Source: Arctopsyche grandis (lineage: Eukaryota > Arthropoda > Insecta > Trichoptera > Hydropsychidae). From it: DNA of 64,000 nucleotides. The stretch is from assembly GCF_051622035.1 (NCBI RefSeq), contig NC_135365.1, positions 16,472,001-16,536,000 on the forward strand. The letters run 5' to 3'. Both the position numbers and the translations under genes were made by a program. Of this stretch, positions 1 through 13,100 are shown piece after piece (the first letter of the stretch is position 1; every line of letters starts with the position of its first letter). The notes under the pieces are model-generated. The model made no database searches. It was not told where the DNA came from and worked only from the letters and a program-made list of their open reading frames with translations.

Positions 1-503
1 AAATCAGTAATGTACTGGTAAAAACAGTACGATTGCAATGGGTTAACTACTATGCCGCGGGGGTATGCGGTGCATGCGAGCCCTTAGAGTCGGAAGGGCC
101 TTCGGGAGGATCTTCAAATAGTGATACATATGTATGTTTATTAAAAATAAATAAAATACAAAGTTATATATAAAAAATATAGAAAAATCAAGTCGTTCTA
201 ATTGAAAACAGTTAGAAGTATGTATAAAAAAATTCTACTTGTTCCGCGAACTTGCAATATTAGCATGAGTAAGTTCATAAAATATATTTAAAATATGTGA
301 TTGCAGAATTTTCAAATTTACATATAGGCTAAGAAGCACATTTAATTTTTTTTATTTATTTCATTAAAAAAAATGGGCGAGTCTTTGGTAAATTTTGCAT
401 GCGGGACAAATTTGTCTATTTACGCCACTTTACGAACGGTCACCTTAACATACATATGTATATGTATACATATATCATAGTAATAATATGTATATTATAT
501 GTA

Positions 504-859
504 CAGAGGAATGTTATAATAATATAAGTGGCTTTAGGCGTCATATTGTTGTCAAGTGTTGATTGTCCACAGACAATCCTAAATAATTTTAGCATCAGTC
601 GTATTTGAAGCTTGATGCTCGACGTATGTCCAATAAAAATTTCTCTGTTTGTTTATATTACTCGCAAGATGGCCAAGCATCGTTAAAAATTGCACAATGC
701 ATTCAAAAACACACAATAAACAACATGGGATACATTTTTATATGGAAATTGATCCGATTGTATTCCGTGCGATGTAGCGTATTTATAGAGACGTACCGCG
801 TAATATTGACAACAATTATTTATTCGAAAGGGCCCTTCTATTATTATAACATTTGTCTG
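504..859. mobile_element. hAT-type MITE, 356-bp family, copy 1
   Basis: Imperfect terminal inverted repeats begin CAGAGGAATGTTATAATAAT on the left and CAGACAAATGTTATAATAAT on the right (reverse strand). The flanking 8-mers TATATGTA and TACTTGTA match at 6 of 8 positions, so this is an aged target duplication. The second copy at 39300-39655 has exactly the same length. No transposase is encoded. Confidence 0.85.
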
Positions 860-3298
860 TACTTGTATATCAAATTCAAACCCTAGTACATGTATGTTGA
901 TAAATCGAAGTATTTTTTTATTCGCTCTCCTGCCAGAATTTAAAACAGCTATATTGGCAACACTAAATAGTCAACCTAATCCATAAATTTCGACTAAATC
1001 TAACCACCAAATTACTGCATGTCTATGTACAGTTATCATCCCAATTACGGGAAAATATGTAATATGTACTAAGATTAGAAGTTTGTTTGTAAAACATGTG
1101 TTTCAAAGCGAAGAATGCATGCTTGAAATAAATTCTATTGTGCATCATACTCGAAATTAAAAGTGCATGTACATACTATATGTATTGATATTGCTTAAAA
1201 ATCGTCTAGATTATTATGTGTGTAGGTGCAAATAGCCTTTTATATGAATGTACATACCCACTTATATATATTTTTTAATTAATTTTAAACGGTATACATG
1301 CGAAAGGCTTTAAACACTTACATATGTATGTATATCCATTTAAGAACATGATTGTGAGAATTATATTTTATTCATTTAATACTCGACATTTTTGATCTAT
1401 GCGTTTGCTGGCGGTATTATAAATGACGATAATTTCTAATGGACCTCAAATTTGCGCGTTTAGGCTGCAATTTATGGAGCGAAACGATCGTGGAACGCAC
1501 CATTGTTTACAAGAAAATTTGAGAACGATTTGAGTGAAACACGATAAAAAAAAAAAACAATAGCAAATATTAACCAACGTTGTTTAGTGTTAGTGTGTCA
1601 ATTCAAGAAGAATAGATATTTAATTTCCCCATTGTACGGTACTTTTTGGTCGTTTGCGTGCGATCTTCGTGTACGCACTCCACAAAAGTAGTGTCTAATA
1701 TTTGTCACGAGTGTTATAATTCATTTTCAGTTTGGAAATGATCGGCTTATTAATGGTGGTCTTGTGACAATGTCATAAGTGAAAATGTCGATCAATGTCG
1801 CTTTCCCCTTTCAGCCAACACATCTTGCACAATAGAACTTGAATTTTATTATACTTTCGATATGTGACTCAATGATCAGAACTGGATCATGTTATATGTA
1901 TATGTTTTCTATCACTATAAGAACTAAAGTCAACATTTGGGCTAACTTCGTTCGAGAATTCTCATTAATAAAACGCAACTTTCGCGTCGCGCCATAAGCT
2001 CACGGTTACTTAAGATCAACGAGTTCATCTGATACCGTCTTACTTTGATGTTATCATTATGATTTTGTTCTTTTCGACAATAATTGGAACGATGAAAATT
2101 AGGTCAATCTAAAGATTTTTTTCCAATTTTATTATACCTTGGTTTCGAACGTTTGTCAAGTGTTTGTTCATTGTTTATAGGCAGATATGAAATATAAAGG
2201 AGAAAAATTCTGAATAAAATTATATGTAAATTGATGTATACATATTTTATTTACTTATTATGTACGAAGTATCAATTTCAAATTTTTTAAAGCTCAAAAT
2301 TCATATTTTGAATGGAAAAAATTCAAATATTTTCTTTTGTTTTGACATTTTGGTGTTCAAAATCTTGATTTCTAATTCAAAAAGTTATATCATGCAGATT
2401 ATATTTAGATCAAATACCCTTGATATGCAGTTTGTAATCACATTTACTTCCTGAAAGGAAATCGCGCATAACAACCATGCCTACTCTTTGGCGCATAAAT
2501 TTATATAAAAAATGCGATCCACTCACAAACGGCGTTTTCCTAATACGCGATTTGAGTTCTGTGAATATTAGATTTTGTGATTTCTCATTTGAATCATGCT
2601 TGAAAATATTTAGCCGTCTTTTGGATTCCAGGAAACCGCTGTAACAAAATTCAGATAGTGTATCACAAATACGCTAACTCTGTACTAATATGAACTTTCA
2701 TTTATGAAAGTTCATTTTCATTTATGAAAGTTCATTTATTTCATCTTTCATTTATTTCATCTTACAAATATTACTATAAATTCTGAAAAATTCCTACTGG
2801 ATAATTTTTCCGAATGACCAATTTGAATGCTGTTCAAAAATTTTTGGGAAAGTTTACCGATGTATCATTGTTTGATTCGGTCCACAGAATGGCTATGATA
2901 GTCATTTTCTGTTTTTAATTAAACAAGATAGAGAGAGAGAATTCGCACGTGTATCGTTCAATCGAGAGTAATGGTTGCATAACCGACTTCTTGCGGCCAC
3001 TTCTTTTTTTTTTTGTATTTTAATTATCCATTGTGGCTGCCGGAGCGCAATTGCACAATGATCTGGATATGTTGAGAATTCGAGCGTTTCGCATATAAAA
3101 CACTTGATAATTGGACGTTTTTGTACGCCAAAATAAGACAAAATGTACGCGTACTGGCGTTGGTTAACCGTAGAAAAAACGACACTTTTGAGATAGAAGG
3201 CGGTCCGCTCTTATATTATGCAAGAAACAATGACATCTCTAGATTTTGCTACCAGAGATCTATTTTGCAACAACATATAAAATTAACTTGATGTCAAT
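860..3298. other. Non-coding stretch, nothing recognised
   Basis: AT-rich DNA with many TACATATGTA-like words. At 2690-2765 a short unit built on TGAACTTTCATTTATG is repeated and partly palindromic. No coding exon, RNA gene or complete transposon was identified. Confidence 0.5.
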
Positions 3299-4450
3299 CA
3301 GGGTTGTCAGACGTCCCCATTTGAGCGGGACTGTCCCGAGTTCAACAGACCAATCCCGAGTCCCGCATTTCCTCTGGAAATCTCGAATTTGTATATATTC
3401 AAAAATGTACATAAAGAGGCTCGCTAAATTTTTATATAGAATAGTTCGACTTCAAAAGTAACAAATTTCAATCATAAGCTTTGTCCTTAAAACCACACTT
3501 TTTATTTAACAATTTTTTACTGAATATGACTAAATTACACTAGAAAAAAACAATATATGAGAAATGGATAACATTTTTAAAGATCATTCCGCTGGCATTA
3601 ATTTGTATGAAATTGTGGCCCACATCCTCTCAATTCCACATTCCAATGCAATTTGCGAAATAATATTTAGTCTAATGAGTGCAGCCTGGAGAGAGGAGAG
3701 AAACAGATTACACTATTCGACACGAAAAATGGTTCAGAGACAAGATATGACTTTTCTTATAGAATTATGCCCAGTAAACACGAATCTGGTAATAAAAAAT
3801 GTTGATTGGCTCGAGATTTGGAGATATATGTGTTTTTTAAATCACACGATTTTTCTATATTTAGGTGTTGTTCGGTCGATGTCTCAAAATCTGTCAATTT
3901 CCTGTTTAAAATGAATATTGGAATCTATAGTAAGGTATTTCATCTTTCATTTGTAGTACTTTTCAGCTTTCAAATCTCTCTAAGTAGTCGTCTAGTTCCA
4001 ATCAAAAGTACGTATTTTCACTTGGGATTTTTTCCCACTGTTAATACTATTTTATATTGAAACACGTTCATTGGGATAGTGTTCTAGCCACACTATTTTT
4101 TGTTTTCGTTTAAAAGGGTTAGTTGGAATTGTGCTGAATTTTAAATCGGTAAAATTGCGAGTTAACATCTCGTACTATTATTTACTCGTATCAACACGAA
4201 TCTCAATTGAACTAATAGGGATAATATATTAAATTGTCTTTATATGAGAATTAAATAAAATTCCACTTAGAAAAATCATATTAGCGAGCATTTTTTGAAA
4301 CAAGTAAAGCTCTTCTTATATGTACTTTTTTATATAAGTATAATATAATTTTATTAAAATATATATTTTTTCTTAATTTCTTTAACTTTTTTTTTGATTG
4401 ATCGAAATAGTGAATGTCCCGATCTGTGATTTTGAATTCTGGCAACCCTG
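3299..4450 (+). mobile_element. hAT transposon relic with transposase C-terminus
   Basis: The left end CAGGGTTGTCAGACGTCCCC and the right end, on the reverse strand CAGGGTTGCCAGAATTC, are hAT-type terminal repeats. The flanks ATGTCAAT and TTCTCAAT match at 6 of 8 positions. Within it, 3564-3840 can be read as part of the hAT dimerisation region: IPHSNAICEIIFSLMSA and AWREERNRL. The invariant Glu-Arg before the VFS motif is altered and the frame decays afterwards. The main N-terminal transposase is missing, so it is an internally deleted, dead copy. Confidence 0.8.
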
Positions 4451-5982
4451 TTCTCAATACAAATGTTTTTAAATATCCTGTTAAAAGCCAATCGGCAGTC
4501 GTAAGACGCTTCACTTAGACCATGACCATCATATGTCAAAAGGGGAGAGAATCGAAATAATCTCAAATTTGTAATAATTTACAACTGTCGCTCGATTTAT
4601 TTGACTCGTGTTATTAATTCATACCCGCATAGTGTAGTCAAAACAGGGTAGGATTAATTGCTTTGGTTAAGATAAAAGTGACTAATTTTTTAACGTGGCC
4701 ACGTTGACGTCAATCAGTATAAACCGGTTGTATGCAATGAGACAATCGCATGGCACGAAAAAAAACCTGTTCAGCGAGAAGTCAGCACTGCATAGATAGC
4801 TAGCTAGTCTTGAGGTAGACCAGATGTTTTACCGAGCTACAGTTGCTGGATACCACCCATTTGTTGCCCACTCAGCCCACATACCTTCCACATTAAAAAT
4901 ACAATAATTTTCGAATTTATGCCTATTTATAACTCGAATAAGAAGTTCTATCTTCGTTTTTTTGTATTTGATCTGAATCATATGTGTAGGCTCTAGGCTC
5001 ATAAGAACACCTACTATGATATGTACATTTGAAGCAAACAAACTTTAAACTGTCTTGTAAAGTTATGATGTATTGAAATTGGAAGCTAGTCTGAGTTATA
5101 CATTTTCCAAAATTATAAATGTCTGTCCGTGTTCGTGATTATAAATGCCAAGGTTAAATTCGTCGACACTAAGTTTGGTGCTAACAATTCGACAACTGAA
5201 TTAACTTACTCCATATTTTCTTTTCGTTTAAATGTAATTTTTATCTTGAAAAATATTCAATATTCGTATAAATAAATCTATTTATGTACATTGGAAAATA
5301 TAAAGAATTGATTAATGGCGCGCGCTCGTACTCGATTTATTACAAATAAATTAATACTAGAAAGTAGCATTCACTTATTGGTATGAAATTAATACTTACT
5401 AAAGTGCTTCTGAATGCATTCGAATTACTGTTGTTTTTTTACTGTTTGCTTCTCGAGATAATTTATAATGGCTTCCGTCATTGAAGATATCCTAATTTGT
5501 CTTTGCGTATAAAATTACTGTCCATTGTTCCAATTGTGCATTTTAATCAGTCAATTATGCATTAAGCTCATGATTATTAATATCAAGTTAAGCCATACAT
5601 AATACGTACACTGTCAGTTTTTTTAGTCCTTTAGCTAATCTGACTGAAATTTTTGATATCCTTAAATCTAGATGAGATTTTTAGGACATTGTATGTATGT
5701 ATGTACATATGTACATAGAATAGAAATTGGAGACCACAGCAAATTATGTGATTTATTTGTAGTAGTTGACTATTCGAATTTTATATCTTAACAGCCTGTT
5801 ATTTATTTATAGAGAATTTCCATCGAGTACACAAGTTTCCTACTAATTATTACCTACATATGTATGTATGTATAATATACTTAGATCAAGCTACATATAT
5901 CATATTTTATTAAGATGCTCTGTCAAAATTGATCAATTTCAACTCATTGGATAATTTTTTATTTATTTTTTACATACATAGA
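4451..5982. other. Non-coding stretch, nothing recognised
   Basis: AT-rich, with short GTATGTATGTAC repeats near 5690-5720 and 5855-5875. No exon or element boundary was supported. Confidence 0.5.
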
Positions 5983-6224
5983 TATATACCAGGAAGGCCT
6001 AACAGGTAGACCCCAATGCGCCTTCCTAGACAATTAATTACAAACATTGGAGCATTTTTATTACATGCATCGCTGTATTTCGAGAGGCTGAACAACACGA
6101 AATTAATCCATAGAGACATCTATGGATTTAGACTTGTACATAAATTTTTACATATTGTACATAAATCAAATTCAGATATTTGTGACATACCGCGTAGGAT
6201 AATTTTTGCCAACTTGATGGAGGA
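5983..6224 (-). mobile_element. SINE, 5'-truncated copy
   Basis: Matches the left (3') half of the fuller SINE at 22471-22912, including CCTTCCTAGACA, ATTAATTACAAACATT and the GATTTAGACTTG block. It lacks the tRNA-like head. Truncation of the 5' end is typical of incomplete reverse transcription. Confidence 0.65.
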
Positions 6225-7509
6225 ACTAATACTAATATCCTGTAATATCTAATATCCTGTAATATCCATTTGATCTAAAATCCGGTTGCCGGTATCCATT
6301 ATATGTACCTATTCTTATGTATATTTGTATAATATTATACAAATCACGTATTCCTCTTTCGTTATAATTTTACAAAAAATGGTATATAATATTATTATGG
6401 TAATCCTGGGCTTACCAGTTGTAAATTCTCACGTTCAACTGACTAATCGGGAACCGTTTGATCCATATGTGGCAAAGAGGAAGTGTGTTTGGTTTACCAT
6501 ATTGGATGTCGCTGGTTCGTTCACTCCGGCACTTTCTTGTCTTGGCTGATGTTGCGTAACAGACCACTCTTGCATACGAGCCACTACATCCACTTTTTTT
6601 TTTATCTTTAGTTACCACCGTTACTTCTTATTATCAAACGCCTATGCTAATCCGTCTGATGACTGTTGAGTAAAAGCTATTGTGTTACTATCGGGCGCCG
6701 TGAGAAATTCGTCCAATTAGATACAGAGCTTTGGGCGAATTGCTTAAACGGTTTTTTTATTACATAACAATTCATCACCGTCGTCTTATGTTTGTTATTA
6801 GAAGTCGAGCTCGCGGTTCTTCGCACGAAGAGATGCTTTCGGTGCGGAAAGCTCCATCAAAACGGTAAATTGCCAATATTACTCGATTACAGCCGTTGCT
6901 TGAGATCGAGAAAGTGTGGCAATGTCAAATAACGGCAGGTTGTAGGATTTTTCTTAAGATATTGAAGTTCGCGATTCGAACTATGTATGCTATAAATCAA
7001 TTAATATGGCTGACCTACTGCAACTGTTTACGGTTTATAGCGAACGTCAATCTTTAAAGGTCAGGGTTTGATCAAGATATGTCACTCGCTTATCTGTGCC
7101 GTCTATCCGAATATCCTGCTCTCGTTTATCATTGTCTGTAATTGTGGGTTAGTTAGTTTGAAAAAACACATTTAATAATATATTATATAAGTGGTTTTAC
7201 AGATCTTCGTTTAGATTCTGAGGATATTAATTAAATTTTAACCGTCCGTTGCGTGATCTATCGTTATCGTTTAAATGCAAAGTTTGTTTGAATCGTCACG
7301 TTTGTTCGCTTATTATGAAGCATGTCAATGTGAAGATTATATAATAAGTCATGGTAAGTTTACACCAGAATGCACATTGCATTTTCTGTGGGAAAATATT
7401 GCATAAAATTAATTTTATCTGAACATTGTTTTGCTGCTTGAAATCGGTCAAGTAAATTTTCAATTGGTAACACGGAAAATTCAATGCGAAACAAAGTGAA
7501 TTAAAAAAA
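6225..7509. other. Non-coding stretch, unexplained moderate-GC segment
   Basis: Around 6640-7130 the base composition is less AT-rich than its surroundings (for example ATCGGGCGCCGTGAG and GAAGTCGAGCTCGCGG) but shows no open frame with splice logic. It could be regulatory or a 5' non-coding exon; nothing more can be said. Confidence 0.3.
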
Positions 7510-7699
7510 TCTAATATATAATTTCGAAAGAGACTTTATATGTAAGGTTTAATGTAACTATGTATGTTAGGTTTGGTTGGGAGCATTATTTTTTTTCGAT
7601 TCAAATAAATTTAATAAAAAAACAAATGAATGTTTACTATTGGATTGTTTTGCTACGTTTATATTACAAATACCGAGCGAAGCCGGGTAAAACCACTAG
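7510..7699 (+). mobile_element. Helitron-like non-autonomous element
   Basis: Begins TCTAATATATAATTTCG and ends with ACCGAGCGAAGCCGGGT, a short hairpin region, followed by CTAG. It sits between A and T. This matches the usual Helitron ends (TC start, hairpin, CTRR end, A-T insertion). There is no coding capacity. Confidence 0.6.
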
Positions 7700-7967
7700 T
7701 AATTAATATTTGACGATAAATGGAATGTACCTTTGTATTATTTGTAATATATGTACATATATTGGATTGACATTTTATAAATATTTGCATTAATTTCTTG
7801 TTCAATTGTTTTCATTTAAAGTAAAAAGAAAAACAAAACACGAATTTAAACGAATATACAAAATAGCTTCTTAATAATACAAAATAGCGTCACTTATTAA
7901 ATTGGGAAAGAGGATTTTACCCTCTGCCATCTATTAAAAAATGCATTTTTATTTTAAAATTCAATAA

Positions 7968-8065
7968 CAGGATACAAGGGGAGCAGGCTTTTCCCCTGGT
8001 ATCCTTCTCGCGCACACGTAAATAAGGCTGTACGACAAAAACAGGGATAATTTAACGGCATGCTA
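7968..8065. mobile_element. Fragment related to the element at 23708-23878
   Basis: Shares AGGATACAA, GAGCAGGCTTTTCC, the CTCGCGCACA stretch, AAGGCTGT and a right end GGCATGCTACTG with the element in the Cad87A intron. The left end was not found. Confidence 0.5.
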
Positions 8066-8125
8066 CTGGTATGCATATAAATGAAGGTTAGAGTTAAAAG
8101 GTTGAAAAAAATAAATTACTTTTAA

Positions 8126-8330
8126 AGGTATGTTCATACCTATCCAGCACGACCCGTATCCTGCAGGTATCCTTCAAGTGCGGATAGTATTCTTTGGTAC
8201 ATTTGGACGTATTCATACTTCATTCGCGCATGCGCATTTACGCATTCATGCGCGTCCATATAGAATGTACTAAAGAATACTGTCCGTACTTGCAGGATTC
8301 GGGTCGTGCTGAATAGGTATGAACAGACCT
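8126..8330. mobile_element. PIF/Harbinger-like MITE
   Basis: Long inverted repeats of about 65 bases, beginning AGGTATGTTCATACCTAT on the left and AGGTCTGTTCATACCTAT on the right, pair almost the full length of the element. It is flanked by TAA on both sides (8123-8125 and 8331-8333), the 3-base target duplication of PIF/Harbinger elements. Confidence 0.75.
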
Positions 8331-10155
8331 TAAAGACGATCGAAAATATCTGGCAAGATGGCAAAAAAGCAACAGTTTTAAATTTAATCTTATCTATAAT
8401 ATAAGTATGTAGAAGAAATATTGTAGCAATTGGCCTGATTGGAATTGGAAATGATTTTATTTTATTAATATTATTTTATATGAATAAATAATTTTTTTGT
8501 CATAATCTTCGGGTGAGACCTTGTTCTGAAGTGACAACCCTAGATATTTCCCCTAAAAATGTATGATTTTTTGAAAACAGTATTTTTAATTTCGGCTGTT
8601 AAACTGTTGAAATGGATTAGATATACATGAAATCATTAGTATGCAAATTTTAAAGCATGTACAATTTTTGTACTGGCAACTCCATACAAATATTTTCATC
8701 ACTGGCAATGTCAATAGACCTTTACGCGGCTACGTGAAAATTTCGAACTGCGACACGTATCGGAGGCGTTGAGAAATGAATTGTCGCGAATCATTGACAA
8801 TTCGCCAATACTATTATGCAATAAAAACGAGCGTCAATTGTATCGGAACGAGGCGGCCATTATCGCGGACAACACATTACACGGTCAGTCCAATTTTTGA
8901 ATTTGCCATGTTCGCTTCGAGCGACACTATGTAGTTTCGTATCAGCGTCTAATGCCGAGACACAACGAGACAACAAAGGGTTAATTAAGAGGGTCAATTG
9001 GATTTAGTCCACGTGTACGGAGGATTGTTGACAAGTTGAATGGTAAACGATTTAATGCCGGGTAGCCGCTCAACGAATGCACCTAGACGAGTGGTCTATT
9101 GAACTAAACTGCACACGCCCTTGGCCTCGTCGTCGATCTACACTTATTGGATAATTGGTGTCCGCATCAATCTATTGGATTTTGGCCACTATCAGTGCAA
9201 AGTCGTTCTCGTTCAACTGCGTTGCCATTGCGGTTGACCGATGCCTTTGTAGCCTTTTAATAATTAACAATCATACTATCTACATAATCGATGATGATGA
9301 TGATGGCTAACATCCTTACTGCATGACTAGAGATTTATCAAATGTAACCGATGTTATTATCGATAATCAATTAATGTTATTCATATTGCTAAAAATAAAT
9401 TCACGGTACAAAAAACTTTTCTTTTTTATATCAGTCATATAAACAATAATAAAATAATGAATGTGATTATTGTTTACTTTCTTTGTTATTATAATTGTAT
9501 GCAATTGTTGTTGGTTAGATAATTGTTTACATTGTTTATGATAACTGTTCCTAATAACATTAGTATTATCAAAGGCACCATCGTTTAATACATTCTTGTA
9601 ACAATAGTTTTTTAATATAATATTTTAAACTTTCTCAATATTAATTTTTTTCTAGAAATCTTCCGATTACAACTCAATACATTTAGAATTTACCAATCAA
9701 AGTGTATTTATATTCATTTTGAATATCCATTTCTTCGGTTTTTTGTTCACTATCGTATTGAATTAAATATTTGTTCAAACCTGAATTGATTTTTAAGCAC
9801 TGTGTATTGAAAGAAAAGTACATTTTTCAATAAATAATATTCTACTTGCGATTTCAAACTGAGCTATTATTATTCTTCATTCATCTTGATGATTCTTCTT
9901 CTAACGAATGTTAAAGCAATTTTTTTTATTTTTGATTATTGTCAATGTTTGAAACTCCACGCAGGTTCTTTATTTATGATCATGTCATGAATAAAAAAAA
10001 TAGCAATCAAGTACTTTAGATGCTTTATAATATAATATAATAAAATTTAGAATGATCAAATAGACGAATTACTATTGTAACAATCTTATTTATAGTATTG
10101 ACACTCTTTTGAGAATATACCTTTAGATTAACACAAGGTTTTTTTTATTTTTTAG
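8331..10155. other. Upstream region of Cad87A
   Basis: 8700-9260 is richer in CpG and less AT-rich than the rest (for example ATCGGAACGAGGCGGCC), and holds ACGGTCAGTCC at 8881-8891 with an arthropod initiator core TCAGT. It is the best candidate for the Cad87A promoter and first non-coding exon. 9260-10140 is AT-rich, with a short GATGATGATG run near 9290. No protein-coding exon was seen. Confidence 0.35.
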
Positions 10156-10176
10156 ATTAGACAATTACTTTCCATC
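10156..10176 (+). other. 5' UTR end of Cad87A after a UTR intron
   Basis: A pyrimidine-rich tract ending in TTTTTTAG at 10155 lies 21 bases before the start codon. It is a good splice acceptor, so the start codon sits in a second or later exon and the promoter lies further upstream. The first exon was not identified. Confidence 0.6.
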
Positions 10177-13100
10177 ATGGGGCTGCGATTTTTGTTGTTT
10201 TTATTTATTTTATATGAAAAAGGTCAGTTGAATATAAAATCATACTATTTGAATAATATATTAAGCGGAATTTTTGTTATAAACATATGTTTTCAAATAT
10301 TTACAGGCGTCGGAGCCAATTTACCACCAGTTTTTACAAAAGATATGAATCATTTGGCTCTTTCAGAAAATACGCCCGTAGGTCAAATCGTTTATAATTT
10401 AGAAGGTCACGATCCCGAGGGACTGCCAGTAAGTATTGTTCTCTGTTTTGAAAATATATAACGACTATTATTTAACAATTCAATTACCATGAATTTTCCG
10501 ATTGTAGGTGACGTATAGTTTAGTTGGAACTGATCGGTTTATTGTCAATCCTACGACAGGTGAAGTTACTTTAGCCGAACCGCTGGACAGGGAGGTAATT
10601 GTATATACATTTAAATAATGTTCATTTATATATTTTTCCATCATATTTATTATTATAATTGTTTGTATGTTGCAGGTTAATGAAACTTTGAAATTTATGG
10701 TATCCATAGAAGACATTGTCGAAGGATTGCATAATAACATTGTTAAAGTACCCGTATCTGTGATAGTCTTAGACGAAAATGATAATGCACCCGAATTTAA
10801 AAATGTAAAATAAAATCAATATTGATATTTGTATATGATTTAATCAAATATTTTCAATCATAACATAATAAAATGATTTTATAGAGTCCTTATGAAGCTG
10901 ATATTCTTGAGAATGCGGCAATCGGTACAACAGTTATATCCGAAATTTTGATCGAAGATAGGGATTCTCTCGGAGAGACGTTAGAAGTTGGTTGCATAGC
11001 ATCAGCTCAGGTAATTATACATTACCAATTCATTTCATACATAAATTTTAAATATTATTATTGATTTTTAATTAATTTTCAGTGGTCTGAAGCTTGCGGT
11101 GTTTTCGAAATAGTCACTCTACAATCTTCCCAAAGTCAATTCAAAGGATTCTTAGTCCTGAAAGCACCTCTCAACTACAATATAAAACACTCATATCAAT
11201 TTCAACTGTACGCTACGGTGAGACAAATCTGTGTTTTTTTTTGTTATGTTTGATTAAAATTACAATTGTTTTAAAGATGTATGATATATATTTTTTTTCA
11301 ATTAGGATGGCCATTTGAACTCCACAGCCGGTGTCGAAGTGAGGGTTGTTGATATTCAGAATCTTCCACCAACCTTCGTCGGATCATTAGCCACTGTACT
11401 GTCAGAAGATGCTCCGATTGGAACATTAGCCTTGACAGTACATGCGAAAGACGGAGATAGAGCACAACCTAGAAATATCACATATGATCTTCTCACTAGT
11501 AAGACTTGTCTTGAAATAAAAATTGCAAGTAAACAAAAAAGAAAAGTTGAATTTTATAAATAATTTCATTTTTATTATCCTCAGATCCACACGATTACTT
11601 CATTTTGGATAGTGTAACTGGTGATTTGAAAACTGGAAAACCACTAGACAGGGAATCGTTAGTGGACACATCAGCACCTTTAAATCTCACTATTAGGGTA
11701 ATTATATTTAACATTTTTTATCCTTATGGTATAAATAATGTGTATACATGTATGTGCCGATAATTATGATAGTGTTTTAAGTCGTATGTCATTCGTTTTT
11801 TGATGACTTTTTGATCTACTGAGATAAGTTGGACCATTATCATAATTATGGGCATATATGTATATGCATATATATTTTATTGTATGTATTGAAATATTTT
11901 AATAATTACTCAATGTTTATAGGCAAGGGAAATCGTAGACGATAGACCAGTCGACAGTAATATTACAACTACACTTGCAACCGTTACTATTACAATTCGC
12001 GATGTCAATGATGAACCACCAAGATTTAACAGGAAAGAGTATTCAGTTGAAATTCCAGAAAACATTCCATTCGGTACTCCGTTACCTAATCTTGATATGG
12101 TTGTCACAGATACTGATGTTGTTAGTATAGCATATGTATTCCAATATTAAAATCGTTACCTTACATATTTTGAAAAGGTTCTAACTAACAGTTAAAACAG
12201 CTGCAGTTAGAGCTCTTTCAAAATAACGTAACGAAATATGGAAAAGTTTATGCTTCATATCATTAAATATGCATTATTTTTAGGGGTCCAATTCTGCATT
12301 TTCCCTTCGACTTTCTGATGTATCCGGTGCTTTCATAGTTGAACCACAACAAGCTACCGGTTCAACGCAAGTCAGTATTCGACTTACAAACATTACATTG
12401 GACTATGAGAATCCTAATCAAAGAAAATTCATAATACTTGTGAGTTCCTCATATATATTTTTTAAGACAATTGCATATGAAATTAGAGAATTTTAAGTGT
12501 CTTTAATTTATCATTTCCAAATACTTTGAATTATAGGTCATCGCCGAAGAATTGTATACTACTCCAAGATTATCATCGACGGCTACGGTCACCGTAACTG
12601 TGACAGATGTTAACGATAATGCACCCACTTTCAAACACGTATCATATAGTGCAGTCGTGTCAGAACAAGCTACACCTGGAACTCATGTTTTAACGATAAC
12701 CGCTATCGATAGAGATCATTCGAGGTATATTATTTTGTATAATATAATGGGTTGAGGCCATCACAATGACTGTTACATGTGTATATGTAGATGGAAATCA
12801 TGTGGCGAACGATGATTTTGAGTACTTTTAGTTACCATATGATTGATAACATGTACATATATACATATGTAGTTGATACCGAATTTTTCAATAAGACTAT
12901 AGAACGGGAGGTTATGTTTCGACCGTTTCCCGGCCTATGGAAACTCGGTTGAGATTTTAAGAGGATCTTTATTTAGGTTCATTATACAAGTATTATTTTA
13001 TGTACGGCGAAGGAGGTAGTTGCTCAACTTCGTAAGAGTGGGCTGGTTGAACTCCAGAGACTCACTAGTGTGTTGGTTTTGATCTTGGTTGAGTAATGTC

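Noticed and set aside
605-886. Open frame of 93 codons with a near-twin at 39401-39625
   Set aside because: Both lie inside copies of the same 356-bp MITE with inverted ends and target duplications; the protein similarity is just shared transposon DNA.
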